This document shows, in pieces, positions 11,007 through 22,479 of a stretch of DNA of 64,000 nt. This stretch comes from Cotesia glomerata (lineage: Eukaryota; Arthropoda; Insecta; Hymenoptera; Braconidae). The notes beneath the pieces are model-generated. The model did not search any database. It had not been told where the DNA came from and was given only the letters and a program-made list of their open reading frames with translations. Position 1 is the stretch's first letter, and each line of letters starts with the position of its first letter. The DNA is taken from NCBI RefSeq assembly GCF_020080835.1, contig NC_058166.1:5394001-5458000 (forward strand), read 5' to 3'. Made by a program: the position numbers and the translations under genes.

Positions 11007-11880
11007 TGATTAAGGTATTTTTGACAGCCTCTCTTGTTGTCGTTTTTCATCAGTGGAGCTTAAGCTTGGATGGCATTCTGTATGTAATCTTCAAGTTTCT
11101 AGATGCTTGAATCGATTTCTTCTTTACTCAAGTTTTGTCTCGGGGTAGATGATCTATGTAGTGATCCTTAAGGTACTCAGTAAAGTTGGTCCATTTAGTC
11201 CTTTTAAAATTATATCTGTTTGCCGGTGGAGCTGGTTTGTTTACTCTAACATGGATCTCATTGTAATCTACTGTGAAGCAGATAGCTTTGTGATCACTGT
11301 TGTAAGGAAGAGTGATCAGTTTCCCTCTCACTAATTCATATAGTTTAATCCTGAAGTCGGCCAGGCAGTGATCCAGGAAGGATCCCGCGCTGGGAAACGT
11401 TGGTATATTCGGAGAGTAGAGGGCAGTCTTGTAGAATATGCTTTCTTCTTCTAGCCATTTATAAACAAATTGACTTGTACTCAACGTCCCTTCGTATTTG
11501 GTATTTTATATCCCCAGCAAGTGTTCCTCGAATTGAAATCTCCAGCCACTATGAAGTAGATATTATCTACCTAAAGCTTGAAGTCGTTATACATTTTCTC
11601 GAATTCTTCGAGAAATGTTCTTTTGTTGTTACAGGCTGCATTTATACTGAAAATTTTCAGCGTTATTGGTGTTGCTTTGGAGATTGATGGCTGTGTACCC
11701 GATGACCTTGTTCTCTCTTGCATAGAGATACGGTTGTTGCGGATGAAAGCATAGTTTTGGAATGCTAGTTTATGTTTGTTGTTCAATTTCGTTTCTGAAA
11801 TTAAGGCTATATCAATCTTGTATTTGTTTATAAATACCTCGAGGTCGTATCTTTTCTTGTTTGTGTCCAATGACTTTACA
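11007..11880 (-). pseudogene. LINE endonuclease-domain fragment (Jockey/CR1-like), decayed
   Basis: Minus strand. The first frame (from about 11870) shows the endonuclease start region with KIDIALISETKL, where the catalytic glutamate lies. After a frame break and one stop the second frame (from about 11484) shows SAGSFLDHCLADF and the late endonuclease motif SDHKAICF near 11290, the catalytic histidine block. It then runs into the linker that continues at 7460 beyond the 3.5 kb insertion. Multiple frameshifts and stops mean it is dead and older than the other LINEs in the window. Confidence 0.75.
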
Positions 11881-11957
11881 TTAATTGCACAGAATTTAAT
11901 TGTGCTTGTAGAGGGATCATTGGATTCCTGACAGTTGCTTCAATTTGGTGATATTCT

Positions 11958-11978
11958 GTGAATATATATATATATATA
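11958..11978. repeat. (AT)n microsatellite
   Basis: Ten AT units next to the TIR element that begins at 12021. Confidence 0.9.
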
Positions 11979-12020
11979 AGCAAAATAGGGTTCCTTTGAC
12001 TCCACTTCACTTCAAAACTA

Positions 12021-14487
12021 CACGGAAAGAAATACATTGCGGATATCACTATGTCACTATAGGCGTGAACACTATACTGTATGGTTTAGAAGATTTTGAT
12101 TCAATATAAAAATCGTCAGCATAGATTATTTGGCTATGGTGGGAATAGTACCATCGACAATAATTATAGCCGATGCGCCAATGTCACTATGGGCGTAAGA
12201 CCCATAGTGACTGGCGACATTTACGATGCTCCTGGCAGAAAAGTCTATCCGTTATTGCTATATCTCTTATGCTGATATTGGAGTAGTAACAAAGTTAGTT
12301 TAATTAATTGAATGGATTATGCACTGATAGAAGGATTATTAACTATTAATAATTTAATTTATTTGTTCGGTCTCAATTCAATTTGATTAATTTTTACTTT
12401 TTTTCAATAATTTCTTACACATACAATTAATAATTAACATAGTTCATTTACTAACTTCCTGGGTTTTTTCTACTCATTGTCATCTTTATCTGAAGGACCC
12501 AGACAGCTATAAATTTGGTTACTTTTTAAATACTCGAAATAATTTCTAGTTTTAACATCTGTATTTCGATTTATTATTCACTTTCCGTGTAGGTTTTTCC
12601 CATCTATTGTAGTTTGTATACCTTAACCAAGACATTCTATCTTTGGAAATTTTAAGTATTTAGAAAATAATCCTTATTTTTCAGCATACAGACTAAAATG
12701 CTTTACATTATTTATAACTTAATCCTAACATTACAGCTTAAGCCTAGCACTTATATTTACGTTTTATTACCTTATTTTTTAAGCTAGTTTTTATATTTAC
12801 AATACCCATATTTCTCTAATTACAATATTTTCCCAAGTTTTTGCTTGGACGCCTGCAAGTCCGCAACCTATCATAAATCATTAGTTCCTTCAAGTCCTTA
12901 CCTGATGTCAGTACCTCATACCCTCCCTTTGCGCCTAAAGTTGACAATATACATCCGTCTTCTATTCCTCTAATTAGCCAATAGTTTCCATAAAATATTC
13001 TTCCTTATTTTTGCTTGACAAATTTACGCCCTAATCTAAGTTGTAATGTTATATTAAGATTTTTGTATAAGTTAGTTCATTCTAAGATCTCTTATTTTAC
13101 ACACACAAATTTTTGTAACTGTCTACGCAGAATAAAACAGCATAACTAAATACAGTTCATTTTTATTCGTGCATGCTAACAGTCTTTTCTAATTTAATAG
13201 TTTTACATTAAAACTAAGCTATAATAAAATAATTGTAGCTCAAAAACATTATTTAAAGACAATTATTTAATTTACTAAATTTTAATGAATATTTTTTAAT
13301 ATTAAATAAATATTTATTTGGGAGGAAAGTACATTTATTAATAGTTAATAAGTATTTATTAACTGTTAATAAAGATTTTATAGAGTGAATTTATTTTGCC
13401 TGCAATTTGAAATGTCATGAGATATAAAGATTGTTTATAAATAAAAATCATCTTTATAAATTATTTGCATTAATTATATTCTATCACAGCTTATAATTAT
13501 CTTTTATATTTTTAAATATTAAAAACGTTAATTTATTTGATGAATTTAATTATTATCATGTATTCCAGCTATAGGGTAATAAAAAGTGTCAAAAGAAAAT
13601 TGCTATTTTTGCTTTTTATTTTTAAATAAATATTTGTTAACAGTTAACAAATATTCATTAACAATTAATAAATATTTATTAACTGTTAATAAATATTTAT
13701 TAAATCCTATGATGTTCAAAAATCATTTATTAACAGTTAATAAAGCTTATTAAATATAAAGAAATCCTTTTATCAGTGTGTTTGATGAAAAATATTTAAA
13801 AATTTTGTATTAAACTAGTTTAATGTAACAATTAATTTCAAAGTAGTTAAACATTATTTAGTAAAAGGAGAAAAATGAACAACTTGGCGTATGCAATTGA
13901 AATAAACATTGTTTTTAACTTATTTTTATTTCTAATTATTATACAGCATAGATATATTATAAAACAAATAGCCTAGAAAAAATATCACATAAATTTAGGT
14001 TAGTTTACTTATTTTCATGATTTTTTTATTATATTTATTATTCGATGTATTTGATTTAATGATAGTACTTACAATTTCAATAAAATCAAAACAAAATATT
14101 ATATTTTGTACGTTTATTTATTGCGTTATATTTATGCTTGTTATATTTATACTCGATACACTGGTAAACACACGTTTATTTTCTTTTTACTAATTTATGA
14201 ATTTTTATGTCGGTATAGTGGTTGCACCCATAAAATATTGGCCGTAATTCGATAGAGTTATTGATTGTCGCACCAAGTAATATCGCGGGAAAAACTAGTA
14301 GCATTGCGACATCTGCGATGCACTATGGGGCTGGCGGCAATGCTGTCACGTCAAGCCTACTATGCGTCCATGTAATAAACGCAAAGATTTTAGTACCATA
14401 CAGTATAGTAGATAATCCTATACTCATAGGACTTATAGCAATGCTGTACAATGACATAGGGATACCCGCAATGTATTTCTTTCCGTG
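12021..14487. mobile_element. TA-flanked TIR element with a solo LTR inside
   Basis: The left end CACGGAAAGAAATACATTGC and the right end (reverse complement) are identical for the first 20 or so bases, then similar. TA lies on both outer sides (12019-12020, 14488-14489). Net of the LTR at 12364-13248 it is about 1.6 kb. No transposase was found, so it is non-autonomous. TA targets point to Tc1/mariner-type transposases, as does the element at 20031. Confidence 0.65.
12364..13248. mobile_element. Solo LTR, 885 bp, copy 1
   Basis: Begins TGTTCGGTCTC and ends CTCAAAAACA, so it has TG...CA ends, and is flanked by the five-base duplication TTATT (12359-12363, 13249-13253). A second copy at 45924-46745 has its own duplication. 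An AATAAA-type signal near 13131 fits an LTR R region. Five-base duplications are usual for BEL/Pao and copia elements. Confidence 0.88.
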
Positions 14488-14803
14488 TATTGAATTTATC
14501 AAAATAAGACTGCTACCATTCGATGCAGAATTTTTCATAGATGGTTGTAGGTTACTTTTTTTTTTAATTTTATCAACCCTTTTTCATTTTTTTTACGATT
14601 TAATTTTATATACATTTTTCCCATTAATAAAAACAGAAGACTACCATTTTCTTTCAATTCCTTTGATTTAGTAGATTTCATAGAAATCTAACTATTGCAT
14701 TGGTCCTCATGGCGGAACTTTTAAAAAATTACGCTATATTTCGACTCAACTCGTTAAGCGGATTCAGAAAATTCATAACATGGTTAAAAAGTTTATACAT
14801 GTA
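14488..14803. other. Spacer between two TIR elements
   Basis: No gene or repeat recognised. The open frame running into it from 14261 is read-through of the TIR element's right arm. Confidence 0.5.
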
Positions 14804-16006
14804 GGGAAAGGGGGAGGGGGGGCAAAATGGGCCTCGTTTGCTCTGTTCATTAAAAATGAAAAATTGAAAATGTGGGGCAAAATGGGCCACCTTCAGAAAA
14901 TTTTTATAATATGAGTTTTTCAGCTCGTTTTAATTTTTTTTTGCCTTTTACTGAGTTTATGGTATTAATTTTTTTGTGTATATCGAAATTAAAAAATTGA
15001 GAAAGGTGGGGTAAAGCGGGCCCCCCAAAAAACTCAATATGTTTCTTACTTGTTTTATATTTTGAATTCTTTTTATCATGTATTCAGTATAAAAAATTAG
15101 GATAACAATAGACCCTAAAAGCCATCCCTGCAACTTTCCGCTAACTCCATACCTAAGCGCTCCACATTTCACGCCAAAAGCAATAATAAATTACGTAAAA
15201 AATGTCGGAGTAATTAAAAAAAAAAAGCGTTTGTTCAATTATTTCGACAACGGTATCTCTCAAACTAATCAATTAATTTCAGTTGCGTTAACGGCGATCA
15301 AAGCGGGTTTCTAAGCTTAAAAACCGATCAGTTTTTCGAATCGATTGGTGAAGCCAATAAAAATGTATCACGAAAAAAAATTTTTTTAGAATTTTTTTGA
15401 CGATATCTCACAAATGAATTAACCGATTAAAAAAAAAATTAAAGGCATTATATGCAGTCTATCTAGAACAAAACGATTATTTATCACTAACCAAACAATC
15501 GGACGTGAAATTTTAAAGATGTGTAAAAAAAATTACTTTTTTTAATTTTTTAAAATTAAATATCTCTTGAACCATTCAACCGATTTTGACGTTATTGGCG
15601 GCAATTGAAGTGATTTTTTAAGCTCTAAAAATCATCCCGTTGAATCAAAAACGATCTAGGAATAAATGTCGGAGTTATGTAAGAACAAAAAAAAACACTT
15701 TTTCCCTGATATTTTGTTCACGATACGTCACAAACGAATCGACCTATTTTGATCGCGTTGACGGCAATCGACGCAGTTTTTTAAGCTTAAGAGTTGATTA
15801 GTTTTTGAAAACGATTGATTCAGCAGATTAAAATTTATTAAAAAAAAAACATCTTCTGAAAATTTTATTTTCGAGATTACTCAAAATCTATTGGCCCGAA
15901 TTGCCTTAAATATTATAAAATATTTAGGGGCAAAGAAACTCTTTCGATTGCTGTCAATCCCGTTTGAATCAGTAGAGCCGTTTAAAAGTTATGAGAGGTT
16001 TACGTT

Positions 16007-16044
<38 letters not shown>

Positions 16045-16344
16045 ATCGCAAAAATAGTTAGGGAAGCTTCTGTAAAATAAATAGTTTTTTAACAAAAAAT
16101 ATAGTAAATAATGCTGTTATTTATCTCGAGACCTAGTTCGTACTTTACCTATATAATTTTTTCTATAATTCAAAAATTCTAGAACACGTTTAACTGAAAA
16201 ATATTCTTTGATTTTTAAAGTCTAATCAGCCCATTATACCTCCCAAACACTTCGAGAGTTGAAAATGTTGGGGGCCCATTTTGCCCCTTAATATTTTTGG
16301 ATATTGAAAATTTTAGGGGGCCCATCCCCCCCCCCCCCTTCCCC
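14804..16344. mobile_element. GGGCAAAATGGGC-type TIR element with nested insertion
   Basis: Left end GGGAAAGGGGGAGGG at 14804 and right end CCCCCTTCCCC ending at 16344 are inverted and flanked by TA. Inside, GGGGCAAAATGGGCC-like words occur near the left end and in inverted form near 16265-16285. The middle (15132 to about 16060) is a separate (CA)n-bearing element. No transposase frame. Confidence 0.6.
15132..16060 (+). mobile_element. (CA)n-bearing TIR family, copy 1 (right end lost)
   Basis: Begins AACTTTCCGCTAA, a one-base variant of the family's 13 bp TIR. The body repeatedly uses phrases of the type 'atctctcaaac.aat.aacc' and 'gatcagtttttcgaatcgat', also found at 53760-54608. A (CA)n tract lies at about 16009-16042, followed by AGGGAAGCTTC as in the other copies. 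The terminal TTAGCGGGAAGTT is missing. Confidence 0.65.
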
Positions 16345-16354
16345 TATTTATATT

Positions 16355-16539
16355 GAAGAACCTTTTAAAATTGGAATTTTGAGTTCGGCTTTTAACAGGA
16401 GCTGTATTTGGGCATTTCCTGAGATATTTTAGGTTGAGACGATTTATTTGATTTTCATAGAATTTTTAGGAGCTTTGTTTGGGCACTTCCGGCCAAATGC
16501 GGAAATTTTGATTGAAATTCCAATTTTAAAAGGTTCTTC
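16355..16539. repeat. 185 bp hairpin (small MITE)
   Basis: GAAGAACCTTTTAAAATTGG at 16355 is the inverse of CCAATTTTAAAAGGTTCTTC ending at 16539, apart from end trimming. The middle holds two TTTGGGCA(C/T)TTCC words. Confidence 0.8.
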
Positions 16540-16723
16540 ACGGAAATTGAATTTTGGCACACTTTGATACATACATATATAAATTTTTTAACCAATGATA
16601 TTTTTGGAACTTACTTGACTAATTGTGACATATGCTAGCAAAATCAGATAAAAATTTCACTATAAGGACTAATGCAATAGTTAGATTTCTAACGAAATCT
16701 GGATTATTTAAACGTTATTTCAG

Positions 16724-17031
16724 TTGTGACCATACGACATTGCTGCACTTTTACATTCGCACTTACAACCGTGCTGGGCCGTGGTTACTAGGGATCTTAA
16801 CAGGGTACCTTTTAGCAACTAATCACGGTATTCCTACGCCTGGACTACGGAAAATAGGTTGGATTTTAACAGTTTTAGGTTTTGGATACTCGTTGTTTAC
16901 GTACAAGATCTACGGAAAAGAAGGTTACCAGGGGAATATCTACTTTGAAACCTTCAATGCCGGAGCTGCAAAATATATTTGGGCATTTAGAATCTGCTGG
17001 ACTATTTACATATCTTCTGTAAGCAATGGAG
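16724..17031 (+). CDS. NRF-6-like acyltransferase-3 gene, internal exon
   Basis: Acceptor TTATTTCAG ends at 16723 and donor GGAG|GTAAAA is at 17031/17032. The exon encodes about 102 residues with the family hallmark YNRAGPWLLGILTGYLLA, the conserved 'R-(A/I)-GP-x-L-x-G-x-x-x-GY-L' block, followed by further hydrophobic helices. Nose-resistant-to-fluoxetine (NRF-6) proteins are multi-pass membrane proteins of the acyltransferase-3 family with a role in lipid handling in gut or epidermis. The next exons are 15.5 kb downstream (32566-33018) and join in phase (G|GT, glycine). The N-terminal exons, more than half of a usual 650-800 residue protein, were not found and probably lie left of the window or among the repeats. 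Confidence 0.85.
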
Positions 17032-17322
17032 GTAAAAAAAATCATTTTGACCTTGATATTTTCAATTGACTAACCAGTACCATGCAGAATTTAATCAAAA
17101 CAAACGTTCGTTAATTAATTTGAACAATATTTAAGAACCAATTAGTCTTATTTTATAGTTATTTACTCTATTGTCATGAGAATTTAAGTAATTTTATAAT
17201 TTTAAAATGTTTAATAAAATGTACCCTTAAATTCTTTCGATATCGTTGGTATTGACCAAGTTCGAAACCATAAATCACAAAAAAAAGTAGTCATCAAAGA
17301 TATGAGTACTTATCTGCTCAAC

Positions 17323-17490
17323 TTCCCACTAAGAAAATCGGGAAGTTATTGGATTTAGTCGGTTTTGCAATAATCAAGTTTTCATCAGATCTCGACGTTT
17401 CAAGGTCATAGGAAGCTTCCTTGACTATCCCCGCGATGTTGTCATTATGACATTATGTGTGTGCTTGCGTGTGTGTGTGTGTGTGTGTTT
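17323..17490 (-). mobile_element. (CA)n-bearing TIR family, copy 2 (minus)
   Basis: Starts AACTTCCCACTAAGAAAAT, one base from the family terminus, then continues with the GTTTTCATCAGATCTCGACG and GGAAGCTTCCTTGACTA blocks in inverted orientation up to the (GT)n tract at about 17455-17485. The rest is replaced by the R1-clade LINE at 17490-19585. Confidence 0.75.
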
Positions 17491-19585
17491 TTTTTATAGA
17501 GGAGGTAAAATACATTTACGTATGCCAGGACTTGGTGTTGGTGCCAGGACTAGGTGTTGGTGCCTGGGTATGTCGGACTCAGAAGTAAATATTATTTTGC
17601 AACAATACCGACTAAACATCCTCCTCTCTCCTTTTCCCATAGATGTTACAGGGAAGACTGGATTGGGAGCGCGTTAGAATTACTTCGATCCAGTCCATGT
17701 TGTGTCTCACGACACCTACTTCTTGTTACTACTGGTTTCTAATCCCTTTCTACGATTTTTTCGTTTAAAAGGCGTTGCGCGTAGGCTGCGACAGCTGACC
17801 AGTTTTCTTCTTTTGTGATCATGCAGGTTACCAAGCTCTCAGGGGAGAGCTTTGTGCCTATTATTTCTTCGGTGCTGATTCTGTCGTCCTTCCACCGATC
17901 ACACTCGAAAAACGTGTGCTCGGCGTTGTCAATTTTGTCTGGGCAGTATTTGCACGTTGGTGTGCTGTGCAAACCCATCTGGAAAAGATAGGCATTGAAC
18001 TGCCCATGTCCCGTCAATAGCTGGGTCAGGAAAAAGTCCGTGTCCCCGTGCTTCCGAGAAAGCCAGACGTTGATGTTTGGGATCAGGCGCGCTTCTGCCC
18101 GTCTCTCCCGATGTCTATCGGTCCTGCCATTCTTGCTGCGTTTCCGCCTTTATCCTCGTTCTTGCGTCCTTCAAGTTTTCGTCACTATCTTTAGCGTCAT
18201 AGAGTTTAGCTCTCTCGAACGCTAATAGGTCGATGGGCGTGGCTCCCGCAATGAACAATACAGCCACTTCGGAAACTGTGCGGTAGGCGCAGGCAACCCT
18301 GAGAGCACCTCGCCGCTGTACTGCTGCTATCTTTCGCCGGTAGGTCTTCTGCTTTAATATGTCTGCCCATATCTCAGCTCCATAAAGCAGTACCGAGTGG
18401 ACTGCTTCTAGACGAACTCTTCTCTTTTTTGTTCTTGGTCCCATGGTGTTGGTCATAATTCTTGCTAGGCTAGACACCGTCTTGCTGGCTTTCTGGCATG
18501 CATTATCGAGGTGTTCGTGAAAAGATAGTTTCTCGTCTATCATTACCCCCAGATGGCGCAGGGCCCTTGTTGATGTTAGTGTTGTTCCTCCCATGTCCAC
18601 AGCGAGTGGTTTTGGAAACCATTTTTGACGAGTCAGAATGACCATCTCGGTTTTGTGCTTGGCGAGTTTCAGGTGGTGTTTATCGAGCCAAGTCTCGACG
18701 GCATCAATGGTTTCCCGAACTAGTAGTTCGGCCTCCTCTACGCTGTCTACTATTATCGTGGCCGCGACGTCGTCTGCAAAGCCCGTTAGCTCTACTTGCT
18801 TTGGTAACAGAATCTTAAGAAGCTCGTCATAGTCGGCGTTCCATAAATCGGGCCCCATTATTGAGCCTTGCGGCACGCCAGCCGTTATGGCGTATTCTTG
18901 TGGTCCTTCCGTAGTTTCCGCTATTAGCTTTCTGTCTAGGACATCTCCCCAAATCGCGCTGTTAAATGCGTTTTTGACATCTAGCGTGAGGATAATGCAT
19001 ACTTTACGAGCTTTGAGGCTACCAGTCCATGCTTCTCTCGCTGTCCCTACGACTGTCTGGATCGCGCCGGCTGTTGAACGTCCTTTCCGGAAGCCATGTT
19101 GGTTTACGGCAAAGCCTCCAGCACGATCGATGTCGTTTCGTAGTCTTCCCTGTATAAGCTTTTCGAGCAATTTCCCAGCAATGTCCAGCATGCAGAGTGG
19201 TCTGAACGACGAGGATGTTACAGGGCCACCTTTACCTTTATCTAGCAGAACCAATCTCTGCCGCATCCAGACCACGGGAAACGTGCCAGGGTGCCTTTCC
19301 TGTTTTGAGTGACTTGGCCGCGTCTTGTAGTTCCTTAGTTGTGAAGGGTGTTACTTCGCTGTTTTTAGTGTAGTGTTTCTTCTCCCGCGGCGGGTGTTTG
19401 GGGAAAAGCTCCGCTACAATGCTGTCCATTAAGGCTGGAGACTTCGGCGCCTCTGGTGGAGCCTTTCCAAGTCGTTTGGTGACAATTTGGTAGGCTTTAC
19501 CCCAGATATCTTTATCAAGGTCGTTACAGATCTCTTGCCACAATTTTGCTTTGCTTGCTTTGATTGCCCGGCTTAGGTTCTTTTT
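17490..19585 (-). mobile_element. 5'-truncated R1-clade LINE, copy 2
   Basis: Its short poly(A) end abuts the (CA)n tract of the TIR element at 17455-17485. Sequence is closely related to the full-length copy at 27064-31911 but starts only near the end of its endonuclease domain. It carries frameshifts and at least two internal deletions compared with that copy, so it is dead. The 3' UTR (17495-17735) differs more than the coding part. Confidence 0.88.
17739..19560 (-). pseudogene. R1-clade ORF2 remnant: reverse transcriptase and C-terminal zinc knuckle
   Basis: Minus strand, from about 19560 down. It shows the RT lead-in, then the palm with FADD (near 18775), the GVPQGSIMGP block and the C-terminal CKYCPDKIDNAEHTFFEC (CCHC, near 17900-17955). 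Compared with the other copy, about 100 bp are missing at about 19290 (between GKAP and the next RT block) and 66 bp at about 18940 (between two aspartate codons in 'GDVLDRKL'). Frames break near 18065 and 19260. The protein would have nicked the target and primed reverse transcription on it. Confidence 0.88.
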
Positions 19586-19669
19586 TTAATAAATAAAATT
19601 TTTAAAGTTATGCTACTAACTACTCCTACAACGTCCCCACAGAATTAGATAGCTCAGAACAAAGATATT

Positions 19670-20005
19670 GTTATTGCGACTGCGTGGCCGAGCGGTTTAA
19701 GTCTTAAACTGCCCGTACGACAGTCGCTCAGGCGTAGGTTCGAGCCCTGGCAGTCGCAATTTTTCTGCGATTTCCAAGGCTTGCTCCCTTGCCGACTGTA
19801 CCCTGGCCAGGTTTCTGTGGTTTTCTTGGTCACTGTGCTAAGGGGCGGGGCACAGACAAATGCGGGTACAGATTGTAAGTCGGCCACAGCCGCGGAAAGG
19901 AGGTAAAGATATTTAGTACACATCAAGAACAATAAATAGGACGGGACGTAAAAATCCCACGTGTCTAGGCCTGAAGGCTGACGCGTAAGATTCTAAATTC
20001 TAAAA
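19670..20005 (+). mobile_element. tRNA-derived SINE with target-site duplication
   Basis: A tRNA-like head (19676-19758) has acceptor arms GCGACTG and CAGTCGC, A box TGGCCGAGCGG (19685-19695) and B box GGTTCGAGCCC (19737-19747), and looks like a type II (Ser/Leu) tRNA. An unrelated GC-rich body of about 230 bp and a short A-rich tail follow. It is flanked by the 12 bp duplication AACAAAGATATT (19658-19669, 20006-20017). RNA polymerase III would transcribe it. Confidence 0.88.
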
Positions 20006-20030
20006 AACAAAGATATTATTCATTGATCTA

Positions 20031-22315
20031 CTCGGAAAGAACAATAACCCACTGTACATCCTCGTATAGTATACTCCGTGGTATTTGTAGTAAAAAAAAA
20101 TTTCAGACTATAGTCAATATTCTTCAAAGTATACTATAGTATATTACACTATTAGGGCAGAAAGTTTGAGATTTCTGTAGTAGTATTTCTGAAGTATACT
20201 ATTTTTCTTTATAGCCGGTCGAAAGTACGTAAAATATTTAATGTACTGCATCGAAAAAAAATTGATGCCTGCCTCCGACATTTGCGGCACGAGCGAAGCG
20301 AGTGCTGCTGGTCGGGGGGCAGGCATCAAATAAAAAAAAATTAATGTAAAATCAAATAAAAAATAATTAACAAACATTTTTTTTGAAAAATTTTTAGATT
20401 AAATAAAACTGAAATTTCTTGAATTCAACAAACATAATAAAGATTATTCTCGGTTAAAAATAAAAAAAAAAAAAAAAAAAAGGGGGATATTATCTGAAAA
20501 TTAACACTAATTAATAAAAATTAAATTAAATAGTTGTTACTGCGTACATTTTTCTAAATAATTCATTAATTAAATAAAGTTGATCCATTTTACACACGTC
20601 ACTGTCAAACTGAATCTTAGTACAGTACAACCTGATTATAAGTTACATCGGATGATCTCTGCTCTTACGGCAGTTATATCTTTATCTATATCTCCATTTA
20701 TACATAAAATATTTCATGTACCCTGGCGGATCTGAAATATCGTAGAATTACGGTATTATACGGTAAAAATACGGTCGATATACCGTATGGCCACCGTAGA
20801 TTACAATAGCATTCTACTTGCACGGTAGAAACCGTAAAACACCGTAACGTACAGTAAAAAACGGTGAAAATACGGTATAGAACGGTAAAATTACGGTTGG
20901 GTACGGTGAAAATAAGGTAGAATATATAATTCTGAACTTTCCGCCGTATTCCAATGGTACCCTACCGTCAAATATACCTTATTTTAGCGATAAGTTACCG
21001 TACAATTACGGTACATTACCGTAGAATTATGGTACTTTAGCGTACAAAAACAGTACTTTTTTACCAGATAATTATAGTATTTTACTAACAATTACGGCAT
21101 TTTACCGTACAATCACAATATCTTACCGTACAATAACGTTAAATTACTGTACAATCACGGTACTTTGCCGTACAATCTCCGTAATTTACGGTGTCATACT
21201 GTATTACGGTAAATCACTGTACGTACCGTACTCTACCGTACCCTACCGTAAATTTGCCGTACATTACCGTACTCTACCGCACTTTGGATCCGTCAGGGTA
21301 AGTAGAAGAAATAAATAATTATAACCAAGTTGTATTGTACCATCAATCGTAAATGATCAGCGTAAACAAAACATAGTTAGTAACAAAAATGACTAATGTC
21401 AGTCGCAGTAACGAAAGCATTTTCTGCTCCCGCTGTTATAGAGAGCGAATGTGTAGCTTTACCAATGCTCGAATCTTTAACTTTCTGCATCGAAATAGGT
21501 GCAAAAGATGCGTACTTTCGACCGAGGTATAAAGAAAAATTAATTTTAGACTATACTCAGTGAAGTCTCCGATTTAATCGATTAATTTTTCTGGTTATAT
21601 CGCGTAAAACTTCACGGGATATAATCTGAAAAATTTTTTCGTGTAAATTAAATTATACTCGGTTGAAATTTGGATTATGCCCACGGTGACTCCGCCATTT
21701 TTTTTTTTAGGGCCTGCGCGTAAAGTGCTATTTATAATTTGTGAGTTATAGTCAATCAGCATATTGAACATTAATTAAAATATAATCAGTGAATTATATG
21801 AGTGTATAACTATTTATATATTTTGATATGTAAAAATATTTTTTTTTAGCCTAACATTCTAAAGTTCGAAGAGTCTAAGAAAAAAAAAATTTTTTTTTAA
21901 CCCCAAATTATCGGAAAAATTGTGCTTTAATGCTCCTTAAATGTTTTTGATGTATGTAATAATTATTTAAAACAATATTTGACTAACCTAATATTTAAAA
22001 TACATAATAGATATGATAATGCTAAGTGCGCAGGCGCTAGAAAAAAAATTGGCGGAGTCACCGTGGGCATAATCCAAATTTCAACAGAATATAATTTAAT
22101 TTACACGAAATAATTTTTCAGATTATATCCCGTGAAGTTTTACGCGATATAACTACAAAAATTAATCGATTAAATCGGAGACTTCACTGAGTACAGTCCA
22201 AAAATAATTTAGTATACTTTGAAGGATATTGACTATAGTCTGAAATTTTTTTTCACTACAAATACCACGGAGTATACTATACGAGGATGTACAGTGGGTT
22301 ATTATTCTTTCCGTG
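20031..22315. mobile_element. Composite foldback element, 2.3 kb, TA-flanked
   Basis: Starts CTCGGAAAGAACAATAACCC and ends, inverted, CACGGAAAGAATAATAACCC, with about 115 bp arms almost identical (20031-20150, 22200-22315). TA flanks both ends. A second inverted pair of about 200 bp lies inside (21545-21710 against 22030-22195). Between lies another TIR unit, 20719-21300. No transposase frame. Ends resemble those at 12021-14487. Confidence 0.75.
20719..21300. repeat. TIR-bounded block of degenerate ACGGTA/TACCGT words
   Basis: TACCCTGGCGGATC at 20719 is matched inverted by GATCCGTCAGGGTA at 21287-21300 (one mismatch). The 580 bp between are saturated with ACGGTA and TACCGTA words at irregular 8-20 bp spacing. 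The word is enriched on both strands: ACGGTA mostly on the left half, TACCGTA on the right. Confidence 0.75.
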
Positions 22316-22479
22316 TATCCTGTAGGCGCCTAAATTTTTTTAATTTTTAATTGCACGCCTCATAGCGCGAAGCGCGTGAGGTTGTGCTTTATACTCGACT
22401 CGTCAAGTTCAAGCAATTTTGTGATCTTTAAATGCCTCTATCACAAGCATACTATACTTATACAATGATATAAGTAGAT

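Noticed and set aside
14261..14671. 136-codon open frame
   Set aside because: It overlaps the right arm of a TIR element and has no recognisable domain; no copy of it is kept open at the left arm.
19676..19758. Functional tRNA gene (Ser/Leu)
   Set aside because: The tRNA-like part continues into a body and tail bounded by target-site duplications, and the anticodon arm pairs poorly.
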